Positions 48,627 to 57,572 of a stretch of DNA of 64,000 nt are shown here, piece by piece. The position numbers and the translations under genes are program-made. The stretch is from Mesorhizobium kowhaii (GTDB lineage: Bacteria > Pseudomonadota > Alphaproteobacteria > Rhizobiales > Rhizobiaceae), in the NCBI RefSeq assembly GCF_003253745.1, contig NZ_MZXV01000013.1, positions 1 through 64,000 on the forward strand, given 5' to 3'. Numbering within the stretch: the stretch's first letter is position 1; the number at the start of each line of letters is the position of its first letter. The notes beneath the pieces are model-generated. The model did no database searches. It was not told where the DNA came from and worked only from the letters and a program-made list of their open reading frames with translations.

Positions 48627-49634
48627 TTACGCCCTGGCGTTCATGCGCTCTTTCTTTTTCTGGAACCGGGCGTCCATCAGGGCGTCGCCCTCCTTGGTGC
48701 CGTCGTGCAAGGTGCCGAACCACTTATCGAGCGGGATCAGCCCGTCGCCGCCGTAGTTCACCTCGAAATATTTGTGGTGCAGGTAGTGCGCGTAGGCGTG
48801 GCTATCGACGGCCTTGTCCTCGGTCACTTCCAGCTTGTCGAAGCCGAGATGACCATTGACGGCGCCGAAGCCGGCGACATGCAGCTGGAACAGCGCGACG
48901 ATCGGATTGGACGGGATGATCAGGTGCCAGAAGGCGACCGCGTGATAGAGGAACCCTTCCACCGGATGCATCGACAGCGACGACCACGGCGAGGGGTTGA
49001 TCGAGTTGTGGTGGACCGAATGGATCCAGCGATAGAGCGGCCCCCAATGGATCAGGCGGTGGATGAAGAAGAAATGCACCTCGTGGATGGCCGGCGCGAT
49101 CAGCACCAGCGCCGCGAGATAGACCGGGTGATCCTGCCAGCCGACCCACGGCACATAGCCCTTGGCAAAGCACCACAGGAAAATGACTTCGACCACGGTC
49201 CACAACGGGATGGTGATGAAGAACGAACGCAGGAAATTGTCGAGGTTCTGGCTCTGGAACCAGAAGACATCCGACGGCGCATCGCCAGGGAATTTGTGGT
49301 TGTATTTGAACCGCGTCGCCTGGGCGCGCCTGATGTAATAGCGCAGCTCGAAGATGCCGTAGAAGACCAGGATCGCCGCGGCGTTGACGGCGTAGAGCCA
49401 CAGCGCCCAGCCCCAGCTGATGGTCTTCATCGTCTCGACGCTGGGGAGGACATAGAACCAGTAGATCAGCGCCGTGGCCATGTGGAAGGCGTTCCATGGC
49501 CAGATATAGCCGGGCAGCCACGCCAGGATCTTCGGCAGCCTCGGTGGCCAGCTCCAGAACGGCACGGCCTCGATGCGCCCGTTCGGCTTCCAGTCGCCGC
49601 GCTTGTCGCGCACGCCGTATTTGAGATCGTCCAT
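48627..49634 (-). CDS. Membrane fatty acid hydroxylase/sterol desaturase-family di-iron protein, MocD-like
   Basis: A 335-residue membrane protein with several hydrophobic helices and the three His clusters of the family: HRLIH (H-x3-H), HSVHH (H-x2-HH) and HYLHH (H-x2-HH). Members use a di-iron centre and O2 to hydroxylate or desaturate, taking electrons from a ferredoxin. In the rhizopine moc locus a MocD-like hydroxylase and a MocE-like ferredoxin remove a methyl group from the substrate by oxidation. Here it is the first gene of the operon, with GGAGG six bases before the ATG at 49634. Substrate not known. Confidence 0.85.
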   Translation of the reverse strand: MDDLKYGVRDKRGDWKPNGRIEAVPFWSWPPRLPKILAWLPGYIWPWNAFHMATALIYWFYVLPSVETMKTISWGWALWLYAVNAAAILVFYGIFELRYYIRRAQATRFKYNHKFPGDAPSDVFWFQSQNLDNFLRSFFITIPLWTVVEVIFLWCFAKGYVPWVGWQDHPVYLAALVLIAPAIHEVHFFFIHRLIHWGPLYRWIHSVHHNSINPSPWSSLSMHPVEGFLYHAVAFWHLIIPSNPIVALFQLHVAGFGAVNGHLGFDKLEVTEDKAVDSHAYAHYLHHKYFEVNYGGDGLIPLDKWFGTLHDGTKEGDALMDARFQKKKERMNARA

Positions 49635-49791
49635 GCAAATCCTCCACCCGCAGTGCCTGGGATGGCTCGCACGCGCGCGCTGCCTCACACCGCCGTTGGG
49701 CGGAGGGTCAGAATCTTGTCTGCGCTGTGCTGCTGCTATCCCTGGGCTGGCGGTGCTTGCGCCTTCTTTGCTTCTGCCCGAGATAAACAGC

Positions 49792-49819
49792 TTGATCCAA
49801 AATGAATCAAGAATAGAAT
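49792..49819 (+). promoter_or_regulatory. Candidate sigma-70 promoter of the LacI gene
   Basis: TTGATC (49792-49797) and TAGAAT (49814-49819) are 16 bases apart, 88 bases before the regulator start. An overlapping dyad TTGAT ... ATCAA makes it a possible site for autoregulation. The call is by eye only. Confidence 0.35.
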
Positions 49820-49838
49820 GTTTATTCCAAAAGGATTG

Positions 49839-49883
49839 TATCATTCGTCTCAGGGCTGCCTGGCGAATGATATCTTCGTATCA
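49839..49883. promoter_or_regulatory. Candidate operator pair in the LacI/hydroxylase divergent promoter
   Basis: A perfect nine-base inverted repeat, TATCATTCG (49839-49847) and CGAATGATA (49864-49872), overlaps a second dyad TGATATCTTCGTATCA (49868-49883) with five-base arms. Sites of this size in the gap between a LacI gene and its divergent operon are good candidates for LacI binding. The second dyad lies 25 bases before the regulator start. Confidence 0.5.
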
Positions 49884-49907
49884 ATTGCTACAGGCTGATG
49901 AGACGAA

Positions 49908-50945
49908 ATGGATCAGAGCAAGCGGCCGACGATCAAGGATGTTGCTGCCGAGGCCAATGTTTCGGTGGCCACCGTCAACCGGGTGCTGAGCGGCTCTGGC
50001 GCCGTGCGCCAAGGCACACGCGAGCGCGTCAGGCTGGCGGCGGAGCAGATCGGTTTCTATGGCATGGGCGCGCTGCGCAGCCGCATAGCGGCCGCCCGGC
50101 CGCGCTACCGGTTCGGCTTCCTGCTGCATCAGCCCGGCCGCGCCTTCTACCGCAACATCGCCGAGGCGATACGTGCGGTGGCGCCGACGATGCCTGACTG
50201 CGAGATAGAACTGCGCACCGAGTTTCTCGACGATCTGTCGCCGCAGAACGTTGCCTCGCGCATGCTGGCCTTGGGCGCCGAATGCGACGCCGTCGGCGTC
50301 GTTGCCGCGGTCCATCCGCTGGTGACGCAAGCGGTGGATACGCTCAATGCCCGCAACGTGCCGGTGTTTGCGCTGATCTCGCAGATTTCGGCCACGGGTC
50401 ACGTGCGCTATATCGGGCTCGACAACTGGAAGGTCGGGCGCACCGCGGCCTGGGTGTTCGAGCACGTCTGCCGGGCGCCCGGCAAGCTGGGCATCCTGGT
50501 CGGCAATCATCGCTACCGCTGCCAGGAGATGAACGAAAGCGGCTTCCGTTCCTATTTCCGCGAACACGCGCCGGGCTTCACGCTGCTGGAGCCGCTGCTG
50601 ACCTTCGAATCGAGCGCCATCGCGCAGGAGATGACCGAAAAGCTGCTGCATGAAAATCCGGATCTGTCCGGCCTCTATGTTGCCGGCGGCGGCATCACCG
50701 GCGCCATTGCGGCGCTGCGCTCTACCGGGCGAGCCGGCAGCCTGGTCGTCGTCGGCTATGAACTTATGGATTCGACCCGCCCGGCGCTGCTCGACGGCAC
50801 GCTGACCTTTGTCATTTCGCACCCGCTCGCCCGCATCGCGCAGGAAGCGCTGGCGGGCATGGTCCGCGCCGTCTCGGCCCCGAACGAAGGCGGCAACTTC
50901 ACCACGATCCTGCCCTTCGAAATCTACACTCGCGAGAACATCTAG
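49908..50945 (+). CDS. LacI-family transcriptional regulator of the catabolic operon
   Basis: A 345-residue regulator with an N-terminal LacI helix-turn-helix (TIKDVAAEANVSVATVNRVL) and hinge, then a periplasmic-binding-like effector domain (RYRFGFLLHQPGRAFYRNIA). It is divergent from the hydroxylase gene with 273 bases between them, which contain dyads. It probably represses the operon and senses the imported compound or a derivative. Start at the ATG at 49908, with no very strong ribosome binding site (GATGAGACGAA). Confidence 0.88.
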   Translation: MDQSKRPTIKDVAAEANVSVATVNRVLSGSGAVRQGTRERVRLAAEQIGFYGMGALRSRIAAARPRYRFGFLLHQPGRAFYRNIAEAIRAVAPTMPDCEIELRTEFLDDLSPQNVASRMLALGAECDAVGVVAAVHPLVTQAVDTLNARNVPVFALISQISATGHVRYIGLDNWKVGRTAAWVFEHVCRAPGKLGILVGNHRYRCQEMNESGFRSYFREHAPGFTLLEPLLTFESSAIAQEMTEKLLHENPDLSGLYVAGGGITGAIAALRSTGRAGSLVVVGYELMDSTRPALLDGTLTFVISHPLARIAQEALAGMVRAVSAPNEGGNFTTILPFEIYTRENI

Positions 50946-51318
50946 TTCACGGCGCCGCCGCAACGGCGTGCATGAGAAGGCCGATCCGAACGAAGCCAAG
51001 GGAATGTGGGAAGGGGAGGGAGACCGCTATATCGCAATATCAATATCGAAGAGGTATTCTTCTATTATCGGCGGCACGCGGCTCAGCTGAAGAATTCCAA
51101 ATTCCTGGGGCTGAGGTCGAACCGATCAAGCCCCGATGGAATCCCTGCACAATGGCCCACCCTGACCCTTGGCGAAGCATAGAGACGGCGTGATCTGGCG
51201 TCGTCCTGCGCCGCTTTGGTCCTCCAAGGCTTCTTATGCTTGGTTCCGGAACCATTGTATATCAGGAGAAATGAAACTAACGATATAACACTTTGACTGA
51301 TGGCGAGGGGAGCGCCTG
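50946..51318. other. Intergenic region with a perfect 14-base palindrome
   Basis: I see no gene in these 373 bases. The notable feature is TGGTTCCGGAACCA at 51241-51254, a perfect palindrome followed by an AT-rich stretch (ATTGTATATCAGG) about 65 bases before the small gene at 51319. It could be an operator. The segment 51030-51070 is AT-rich with repeated ATATC words. Confidence 0.4.
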
Positions 51319-51516
51319 ATGGTGAAATTCAACTTCGATGGGCCTCCTGCGGGTGACGCCGTCGACATGTCGGCCGAATGTCAGCGCCAATTGCTGCCTC
51401 TCCTGCGTGAAATCGTCCAGGCGGCGGTTGCGGCTGGATGGAGCGAGGAGGATGTTCTTCTGGGCTTTGTGGAACTTGCGTGGGATCTGTACGAAAAGCG
51501 TCGCGGCGATTCCTAG
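51319..51516 (+). CDS. Small hypothetical protein, 65 residues
   Basis: A short acidic protein, helical in appearance (AECQRQLLPLLREIVQAAVA, EEDVLLGFVELAWDLYEKRR). No signal peptide or membrane helix. GAGGGGAG precedes the ATG at 51319, a strong ribosome binding site. Its codon use matches its neighbours, so it is likely a real gene. No family is recognised, and it stands alone between the LacI gene and a broken AraC gene. Confidence 0.6.
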   Translation: MVKFNFDGPPAGDAVDMSAECQRQLLPLLREIVQAAVAAGWSEEDVLLGFVELAWDLYEKRRGDS

Positions 51517-51787
51517 CAACCTGCGGCGAACCGGCTGGCCCTATGCCGCGTCATTGCCTGGCTGCCGTTCTGGGTGGCAAAGCAAGTTGATGGAGGAGAC
51601 CTCGCCGTCGGTGGAAAAGATGTTCTTGAAACTTCCTTCGTCGGCCATCTTTTTCTTTTTTATCTCGAACAAAAATTTTTCTTTGCGCACGGAAGTTCTT
51701 CCCTGTCCGAGGCGTGTGCGTTACGCTGATTTGGGGTTGGGCTAAAGGGGATTTCAAGCGACAGGCCGAGCGGCTGAGGCGAGGCGG

Positions 51788-52802
51788 ATGAAAAATGCGG
51801 ACGAGGCTCGGGAAAGCGGCGATTCCCAGGGCGTCGATCGGGCGCGCACAGCTCGACATGTGTTTGACATAATTCCTGAAAATGCAGGCCCCAGAAGGGC
51901 CACCCCGCGGGGGAGCGCGATATACTCCGTCCGCGCCCCTGGATCGCAGAAGTTCCTCGCCAAGGAGCATTCGGTGGGGATTGTGCTGGCGCCCGTACGC
52001 AAGTTGAGAGCCTCGCTCGGCAGCGACAGGATCACGGAGTACGATGCGCCGGTCGGGTGTCTCGTCATCAATCCCGCCGGCGTCGACAGCAGCCTTGCCT
52101 GGTCGGAGACCAGGGAAAACGCCGTCGTCTCCATATCCCCCGAAGCGCTATCGGAATTGGCTGCTCATGAGTTCGATCTCACCGATGTGGAGCTTGAGCC
52201 GCCGGCGTTCGGCACAGTCGACCTCTGGGCTCTCAGTGTAGCCCAGCGGATCACTGCCGAGCTGACGAGGATGCTGTGCGTGAACACCATAAGTCGGTTC
52301 GGTCAATCACGAATTGTTTGCTTGAGGGAACCGAGAATGCGCCCTCAGGTTGATGTCCGTCGGGGAGGTATCAGGAGGCCGAAAAATGCGGCGCGATGAT
52401 GATCCCCCAGCATGGATTTCCGGGACAGAGACAGCGCGACAGCCGCAGCTGAACGTAAAAGGTGGGCTTTCCGTCCGCAGTGCACGCAAGGTGCAGGAGT
52501 TCTTGAACGAGAACTTTACGCGCAAGCTGGTGCTTGCCGAAATGGCCGCGGTTTGCGGGCTGTCGCCCTATCATTTCGTGCGGGCTTTCTCCCGGACGTT
52601 CGGGGCGCCGCCGCATCAGTACGTTCTCGATCTGCGACTGGCCTTCGCCGAAAGGCTGCTTGCCGACAAGCGCATGACGATCGCGGACGTCGCCCATCTG
52701 AGCGGGTTTTCGAGCCAGAGCCACTTTACCACCATGATGAAGAAATATCGGAAAACAACACCATTGCAGGCGCGCCTGAGGAAGATTAGTTCAAAAAACT
52801 AA
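51788..52802 (+). pseudogene. Frameshifted AraC-family regulator
   Basis: Two frames cover one AraC-type protein. The first (from ATG 51788, with GAGGCGAGG upstream) reads the sensing domain up to LWALSVAQRITAELTRMLCV and then loses homology, ending at 52399. The second, shifted by one base and open from about 52350 to 52802, reads GGLSVRSARKVQEFLNENFT and the complete double helix-turn-helix (MAAVCGLSPYHFVRAFSRTF, IADVAHLSGFSSQSHFTTMM). About 20 codons that usually link the domains are missing or scrambled at 52270-52350. So there is at least one indel. A separate short HTH protein could still be made from the second frame. Confidence 0.65.
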
Positions 52803-53002
52803 GCAAAATATCATCCGAACTGTTGTTCAATTGTCGCTTATCAAAGCGTGACCTAAAGTAACTAACTGTTAACTCCCGCTGAGTTGCTCCCCTCTTTTCT
52901 CACAAGGCAGCAATATCCTGAAATACGGCAAGCCGGAATCATGTCTTCCTGCGTTGAGCTGGAATTGTCTGACATTTCCATGCCGGCCAGCGGAGAGGGA
53001 CC
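52803..53002 (+). promoter_or_regulatory. AT-rich leader of the adhesin operon
   Basis: These 200 bases are AT-richer than their surroundings (CAAAATATCATCC, GTTGTTCAATTGTCGC, AAAGTAACTAACTGTTAAC) and must hold the adhesin promoter. A dyad AGTAACTAACTGTTAACT lies at about 52857. GGAGAGGGACC precedes the ATG at 53003. No firm -35/-10 pair was chosen. Confidence 0.35.
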
Positions 53003-56000
53003 ATGACCGACAATCTCATTTCGAACGGCTCGTTTGTTCAGCGTCGGGCAGGGCATTTCGCCGGGCACTGGATCGCCGGTGCCGATGATGGCTCGCGCTC
53101 GGTTCGCCGCCGTCTGATGGCTGTCCTGCGCATGGCTCACCGCGTGCTCGGCATGCGCCGCGAGGGACATGGACTTGGCATGCTCGGCATCGGCAGGATG
53201 CTGGCGGCGGCGCTGGGCGTAATCGGTTTCGCGGGCATCGCCACGCCGGCACTGGCGCAGTTTGTCGGCGGTGGCGGCACGGCGAACGGAGTGCGCGGTA
53301 TTGCGATTGGATCTGGAGCCGTGCAAAACGGAGCCGACTCAATAGCCGAGGGCACCAATGCCAGCGCGGGCAACCAGAATGCCGTCGCGATCGGCTTTGG
53401 AACGATCGCCTCGGCGATAAACTCCGTCTATCTTGGCTCGCGCACCGCCGCTGGGACAGGTGCCACCGCCCAGAGCGCCATCGGCATCGGCACGGATGTC
53501 ACAGCATCGCAGGTCGACGCCATCGGGATAGGACGTTCATCCGTTGCGTCGGCACAATACTCGGTGGCTCTCGGCCTGAACGCGCAGGCCACAGGCACAG
53601 GTGGCGCGATGGCGCTGGGCCAAGGCACGATCTCGAGCGGCGTCAATTCGGTCGCGCTCGGCGTTCAGGCCAATGCCACCGGGGCAGGCGCCAACGCCTT
53701 GGGCACCTTTTCCGTTGCTTCGGGAGGGAACTCCACTGCCCTCGGAACCAGTTCCACGGCCAACAACAATTATGCGACAGCCGCAGGCTGGGGATCCAAG
53801 GCCAGCGGCGCCAATTCCACTGCCGTGGGACGTGAGGCCGTTGCTAGCGGCATAAACGCCTCCTCATTCGGGGCGGGGGCAAATGCGACAGCAGACAATT
53901 CTCTCGCGGCCGGCGTCAGCGCCAACGCCGGCGGAGTCGGCAGCACCGCGCTCGGCATCGGCACCTCGGCCGGCGGCGCCAGTTCGGCAGCCGTGGGCTT
54001 CCAAGCCCAGGCCGCCGGCACCAATGCTGTCGCCGTTGGTCCCCAGGCAAATGCATCGGCGTCAAACTCGGCAGCGTTCGGCAACGTCGCCACCGCCTCG
54101 GGCAATTTCGCGTTGGCTCTGGGCAATTCGGCCGTCTCGAGTGGGGTCGGCTCGGTCGCGGCCGGCTCGGGAGCCCAGGCCACGGACGTCTCCACCACCG
54201 CGCTCGGCAACAACGCAGCGGCGACCGCCGCAAATGCCAGCGCGCTGGGATTGGGCGCCACGGCTAGCGGAACGTACTCAACTTCGCTTGGCGCCACCTC
54301 CAAGGCCACCGGTGCCCGTGCGTTCGCCGGTGGCCGTTCGGCCACTGCCGGAGGCGATGATTCCGTCGCTATCGGCACGACAGCCGTCGCGACAGGGGCG
54401 AGCTCGACAGCGCTCGGAGCGGGCGCGGTGACACTCGACGTGAATGCTATCGCCATCGGCACCGCTGCCGGCGCGATCTCCGCCGACTCCGTCGCCATCG
54501 GCACGGGCGCGATCGCCGATGGCGGCAAGGCTGTCGCCATCGGCGCGGACAACGTTGCTTACGGCGACGGCGCGGTCGCCATCGGCGACCCCAGTTATGC
54601 CAGCGGCACCGGCGCCTTCACCGGCGGCGCCAACAACATCGCCAACAGCGACGGCACGGCGACCGCCACCGCGGCCAATATGGCCAACGGTGCCGTCGCC
54701 ATCGGCAACAGCAACAAGGCGATCGGCCAAGGCTCCGTGGCGCTGGGCAACGGCTCGACCGCGGGCGCCGCCGGTCTCGCCGGCAATGTCGCGCTCGGCG
54801 ATGGCGCCACGGCGGCGGCGAGCTCCGGCGATGTCGCGGCCGGCTCGGGCTCGGTGACCACCACAGCGGTCGGTACGGCCAGCGGGGTGGTCAACGGCAC
54901 GACCTACGCCTTCCAGGGCACCAATCCTACCTCGACGGTCAGCATCGGCGCGCCCGGGGCGGAACGCACCATCACCAATCTGGCGGCGGGGCGGATCAGC
55001 GCGCTCTCGACCGACGCCATCAACGGCTCGCAGCTCTTCGCCACCAACCAGGCCGTCGACGCCATCGGCGCCGTCGTCAACAACATCAACGTCGGCGGCG
55101 GCATCAAGTATTTCCATGCCAACTCGACGCTGGCGGATTCCCAGGCGCTGGGAGCCGATTCCGTCGCTGTCGGCCCGAACGCGGTGGCCAACAATGCCGG
55201 TGATGTGGCGATCGGCCTGAATTCGACGTCAGGAGCAACGACCAATGTCGGCGGAGCAACGATCGGCGGCGTGAACTACACCTTCGCCGGCGGCACGCCG
55301 GCGGGCGCCTTCTCGGTCGGGTCGGCCGGCGCCGAGCGCCAGATCCAGAATGTCGCGGCCGGACAGTTGAATGGCGGCTCGACCGATGCGGTCAACGGCT
55401 CGCAGCTCTTCGCCACCAACCAGCAGGTCACGCAGAACACGACCGATATCGCCAATATCGGCAGTGGCGTCACCAATCTCGGCAACACGATCAACAACAT
55501 CGCCAGCGACACTTCGACCGCCTATACCGACGCCAACGGCATAGGCATCCGCTACGCCCGCACCAACGAGGCCGGACTGGCGCAAACCGATTCCTTCGCG
55601 CAAGGGGTCGGCTCCACCGCCGTCGGCTACCAGGCGACCGCGACCGGCGTCAGCGGACTGGCGCTCGGCCGCGACACACTGGCCAGCATCGACGGCAGCG
55701 TGGCGCTTGGTTCGGGTTCCGTGTCCGACCGGGCCGTGGCGCCCGCCACGGGCCAGATCGCGGCCGGTCCTTCCAACTTCATCCAGTACAACACCACCGA
55801 CAAGACATTGCTTGGCGCCGTGTCGGTCGGCACGGCCACCGCCTACCGGCAGATCACCAATGTCGCCGACGGCACCCAGGCGCAGGATGCCGTGACGATC
55901 CGCCAATTGCAGGGGGCGATTGCCTCGGTCTCCGTCACCTCGACAAAATACTTCCATGCCAATTCGGCGGCTGGCGACTCGCTCGCGGTCGGGGCCGAGT

Positions 56001-57565
56001 CGGTCGCTGTCGGTCCGACGACGGTCGTCAACGGCGACAATGGCATCGGTATCGGCAATGGCGCCATCGTCGACCAGACCGCACCCGGCGGCACGGCCAT
56101 CGGCCAGAACGCCCATGTGATGCTGGCCGACGGCCTTGCGCTCGGCACCAATTCGACGGCCGCCGGTGTCCGGTCGGTGGCGCTCGGCGCCGGCGCGCAA
56201 AGCACGTTCGCCAACAGCGTCGCGCTGGGCGCCCAATCGGTCACAACTGTCGGTGCGCAGGCGAACTACACGGCCTATGCGCTTGCAAGCCCACAAACCT
56301 CGGCCGGCGAGGTGTCGGTCGGCGCCGCCGGGGCCGAACGCAAGCTGACCAATGTCGCCGCCGGCTCGGCCAACACCGACGCCGTCAACGTCTCTCAGCT
56401 TCGCGGCGTGTCGGAGAGCTTGGTCGATCAGCTGGGCGGGACTTCGGTCGTCAACGGCGACGGATCGATCACCGGACCCACCTACAACATCCAGGGCAAC
56501 AATTACTCGACCGTCTATGACGGATTCACCGCCGTCGACAATGCCTTGACCAACATCAGCAATGGCGGCGGCATCAAGTATTTCCACGCCAATTCGACGC
56601 TGGCCGACTCTGCCGCCAGCGGCACCGACAGCGTTGCGATCGGGCCGGCGAGCGTGGCGAGCGGCACCGACAGCCTTGCCGCCGGGCACGGTGCCACGGC
56701 AAGTGCGCAAGGCGCTGTGGCGCTCGGCGAGGGCGCCAAGGCCAACAACGCCAGCGATGTGGCTCTCGGTTCCGGCTCGGTGACGCAGGCCGCCGTCGGC
56801 ACCTCCAGCACCACCATCAACGGCAAGACCTACGCCTATGCCGGGACGGCTCCGGTCGGAACCGTCAGCGTCGGCGATGCCGGCGCCGAAAGGACGATCA
56901 CGAATGTCGCTGCCGGACGCGTTTCCGCCGGCAGCACCGACGCGATAAACGGCTCCCAGCTTTTCGCCACGAACACGGCGATCGAGGATCTGAAAGACGG
57001 CGTCGGAAACCTTACCCAGAATGCGGTGGTTTACGACACCAATCCGGATGGCAGCAAAAAGAACAGCATCACGCTGCAGGGCGGAGACGTCAACGCGCCG
57101 GTTGTCATCTCGAATGTCGGACCCGGTGTCGCCGGCACCGATGCGGTCAACGTCAACCAGCTGAACCAGGGCATAACCGAGACCAAGAGCTATACCGACA
57201 ACCGTGTGGCCTACGCCATCGATACGTCCAACGACTACACCGACAAAGTGGCCGTCACGACCTTGCAGCAGGCCAACGATTACACCGACCAGAAGCTCAG
57301 CCAGCTCAATCAGGACATCAGCGGCGTACGCGACGAAGCACGACAGGCCGCGGCAATCGGGCTCGCCGCCGCCTCGTTGCGTTACGACGACCGTCCCGGA
57401 AAGTTGAGCGTCGCGGCGGGTGGCGGCTTCTGGCGGGACGCCGGCGCTTTCGCCTTTGGCGCGGGCTACACCAGCGAAGACGGCCGCATCCGCGGCAACC
57501 TGTCGGGCACGGCCGCCGGTGGACATGTAGGTGTCGGCGCCGGCCTCAGCTTCACGTTGAACTGA
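53003..57565 (+). CDS. Trimeric autotransporter adhesin, YadA/BadA-like
   Basis: A 1520-residue type Vc autotransporter. Residues 1-86 form a long, basic, extended signal region ending in TPALAQ. Residues about 95-640 are YadA-head repeats of about 14 residues (pattern S-x-A-x-G, as in SVALGVQANATG). Neck motifs (TDAINGSQLFATN type) occur near residues 670, 794, 1127, 1312 and 1379, and KYFHANS connectors at 702, 982 and 1192. A coiled-coil stalk precedes the membrane anchor from about 1454 (LAAASLRYDDRPGKLSVAAG). The last residue is Asn, not the usual aromatic. It is the first gene of an apparent operon and should mediate attachment to surfaces or plant/host cells. Confidence 0.93.
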   Translation: MTDNLISNGSFVQRRAGHFAGHWIAGADDGSRSVRRRLMAVLRMAHRVLGMRREGHGLGMLGIGRMLAAALGVIGFAGIATPALAQFVGGGGTANGVRGIAIGSGAVQNGADSIAEGTNASAGNQNAVAIGFGTIASAINSVYLGSRTAAGTGATAQSAIGIGTDVTASQVDAIGIGRSSVASAQYSVALGLNAQATGTGGAMALGQGTISSGVNSVALGVQANATGAGANALGTFSVASGGNSTALGTSSTANNNYATAAGWGSKASGANSTAVGREAVASGINASSFGAGANATADNSLAAGVSANAGGVGSTALGIGTSAGGASSAAVGFQAQAAGTNAVAVGPQANASASNSAAFGNVATASGNFALALGNSAVSSGVGSVAAGSGAQATDVSTTALGNNAAATAANASALGLGATASGTYSTSLGATSKATGARAFAGGRSATAGGDDSVAIGTTAVATGASSTALGAGAVTLDVNAIAIGTAAGAISADSVAIGTGAIADGGKAVAIGADNVAYGDGAVAIGDPSYASGTGAFTGGANNIANSDGTATATAANMANGAVAIGNSNKAIGQGSVALGNGSTAGAAGLAGNVALGDGATAAASSGDVAAGSGSVTTTAVGTASGVVNGTTYAFQGTNPTSTVSIGAPGAERTITNLAAGRISALSTDAINGSQLFATNQAVDAIGAVVNNINVGGGIKYFHANSTLADSQALGADSVAVGPNAVANNAGDVAIGLNSTSGATTNVGGATIGGVNYTFAGGTPAGAFSVGSAGAERQIQNVAAGQLNGGSTDAVNGSQLFATNQQVTQNTTDIANIGSGVTNLGNTINNIASDTSTAYTDANGIGIRYARTNEAGLAQTDSFAQGVGSTAVGYQATATGVSGLALGRDTLASIDGSVALGSGSVSDRAVAPATGQIAAGPSNFIQYNTTDKTLLGAVSVGTATAYRQITNVADGTQAQDAVTIRQLQGAIASVSVTSTKYFHANSAAGDSLAVGAESVAVGPTTVVNGDNGIGIGNGAIVDQTAPGGTAIGQNAHVMLADGLALGTNSTAAGVRSVALGAGAQSTFANSVALGAQSVTTVGAQANYTAYALASPQTSAGEVSVGAAGAERKLTNVAAGSANTDAVNVSQLRGVSESLVDQLGGTSVVNGDGSITGPTYNIQGNNYSTVYDGFTAVDNALTNISNGGGIKYFHANSTLADSAASGTDSVAIGPASVASGTDSLAAGHGATASAQGAVALGEGAKANNASDVALGSGSVTQAAVGTSSTTINGKTYAYAGTAPVGTVSVGDAGAERTITNVAAGRVSAGSTDAINGSQLFATNTAIEDLKDGVGNLTQNAVVYDTNPDGSKKNSITLQGGDVNAPVVISNVGPGVAGTDAVNVNQLNQGITETKSYTDNRVAYAIDTSNDYTDKVAVTTLQQANDYTDQKLSQLNQDISGVRDEARQAAAIGLAAASLRYDDRPGKLSVAAGGGFWRDAGAFAFGAGYTSEDGRIRGNLSGTAAGGHVGVGAGLSFTLN

Positions 57566-57572
57566 GGCGGGA

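Noticed and set aside
53300..57000. Possible CRISPR-like or tandem DNA repeats
   Set aside because: The short similar units are codons of the adhesin head and neck repeats, not spaced identical repeats with unique spacers.
55229..57526. Long open frame antisense to the adhesin
   Set aside because: It arises from the Ala/Gly/Ser-rich codons of the adhesin. No start signal or domain was found.
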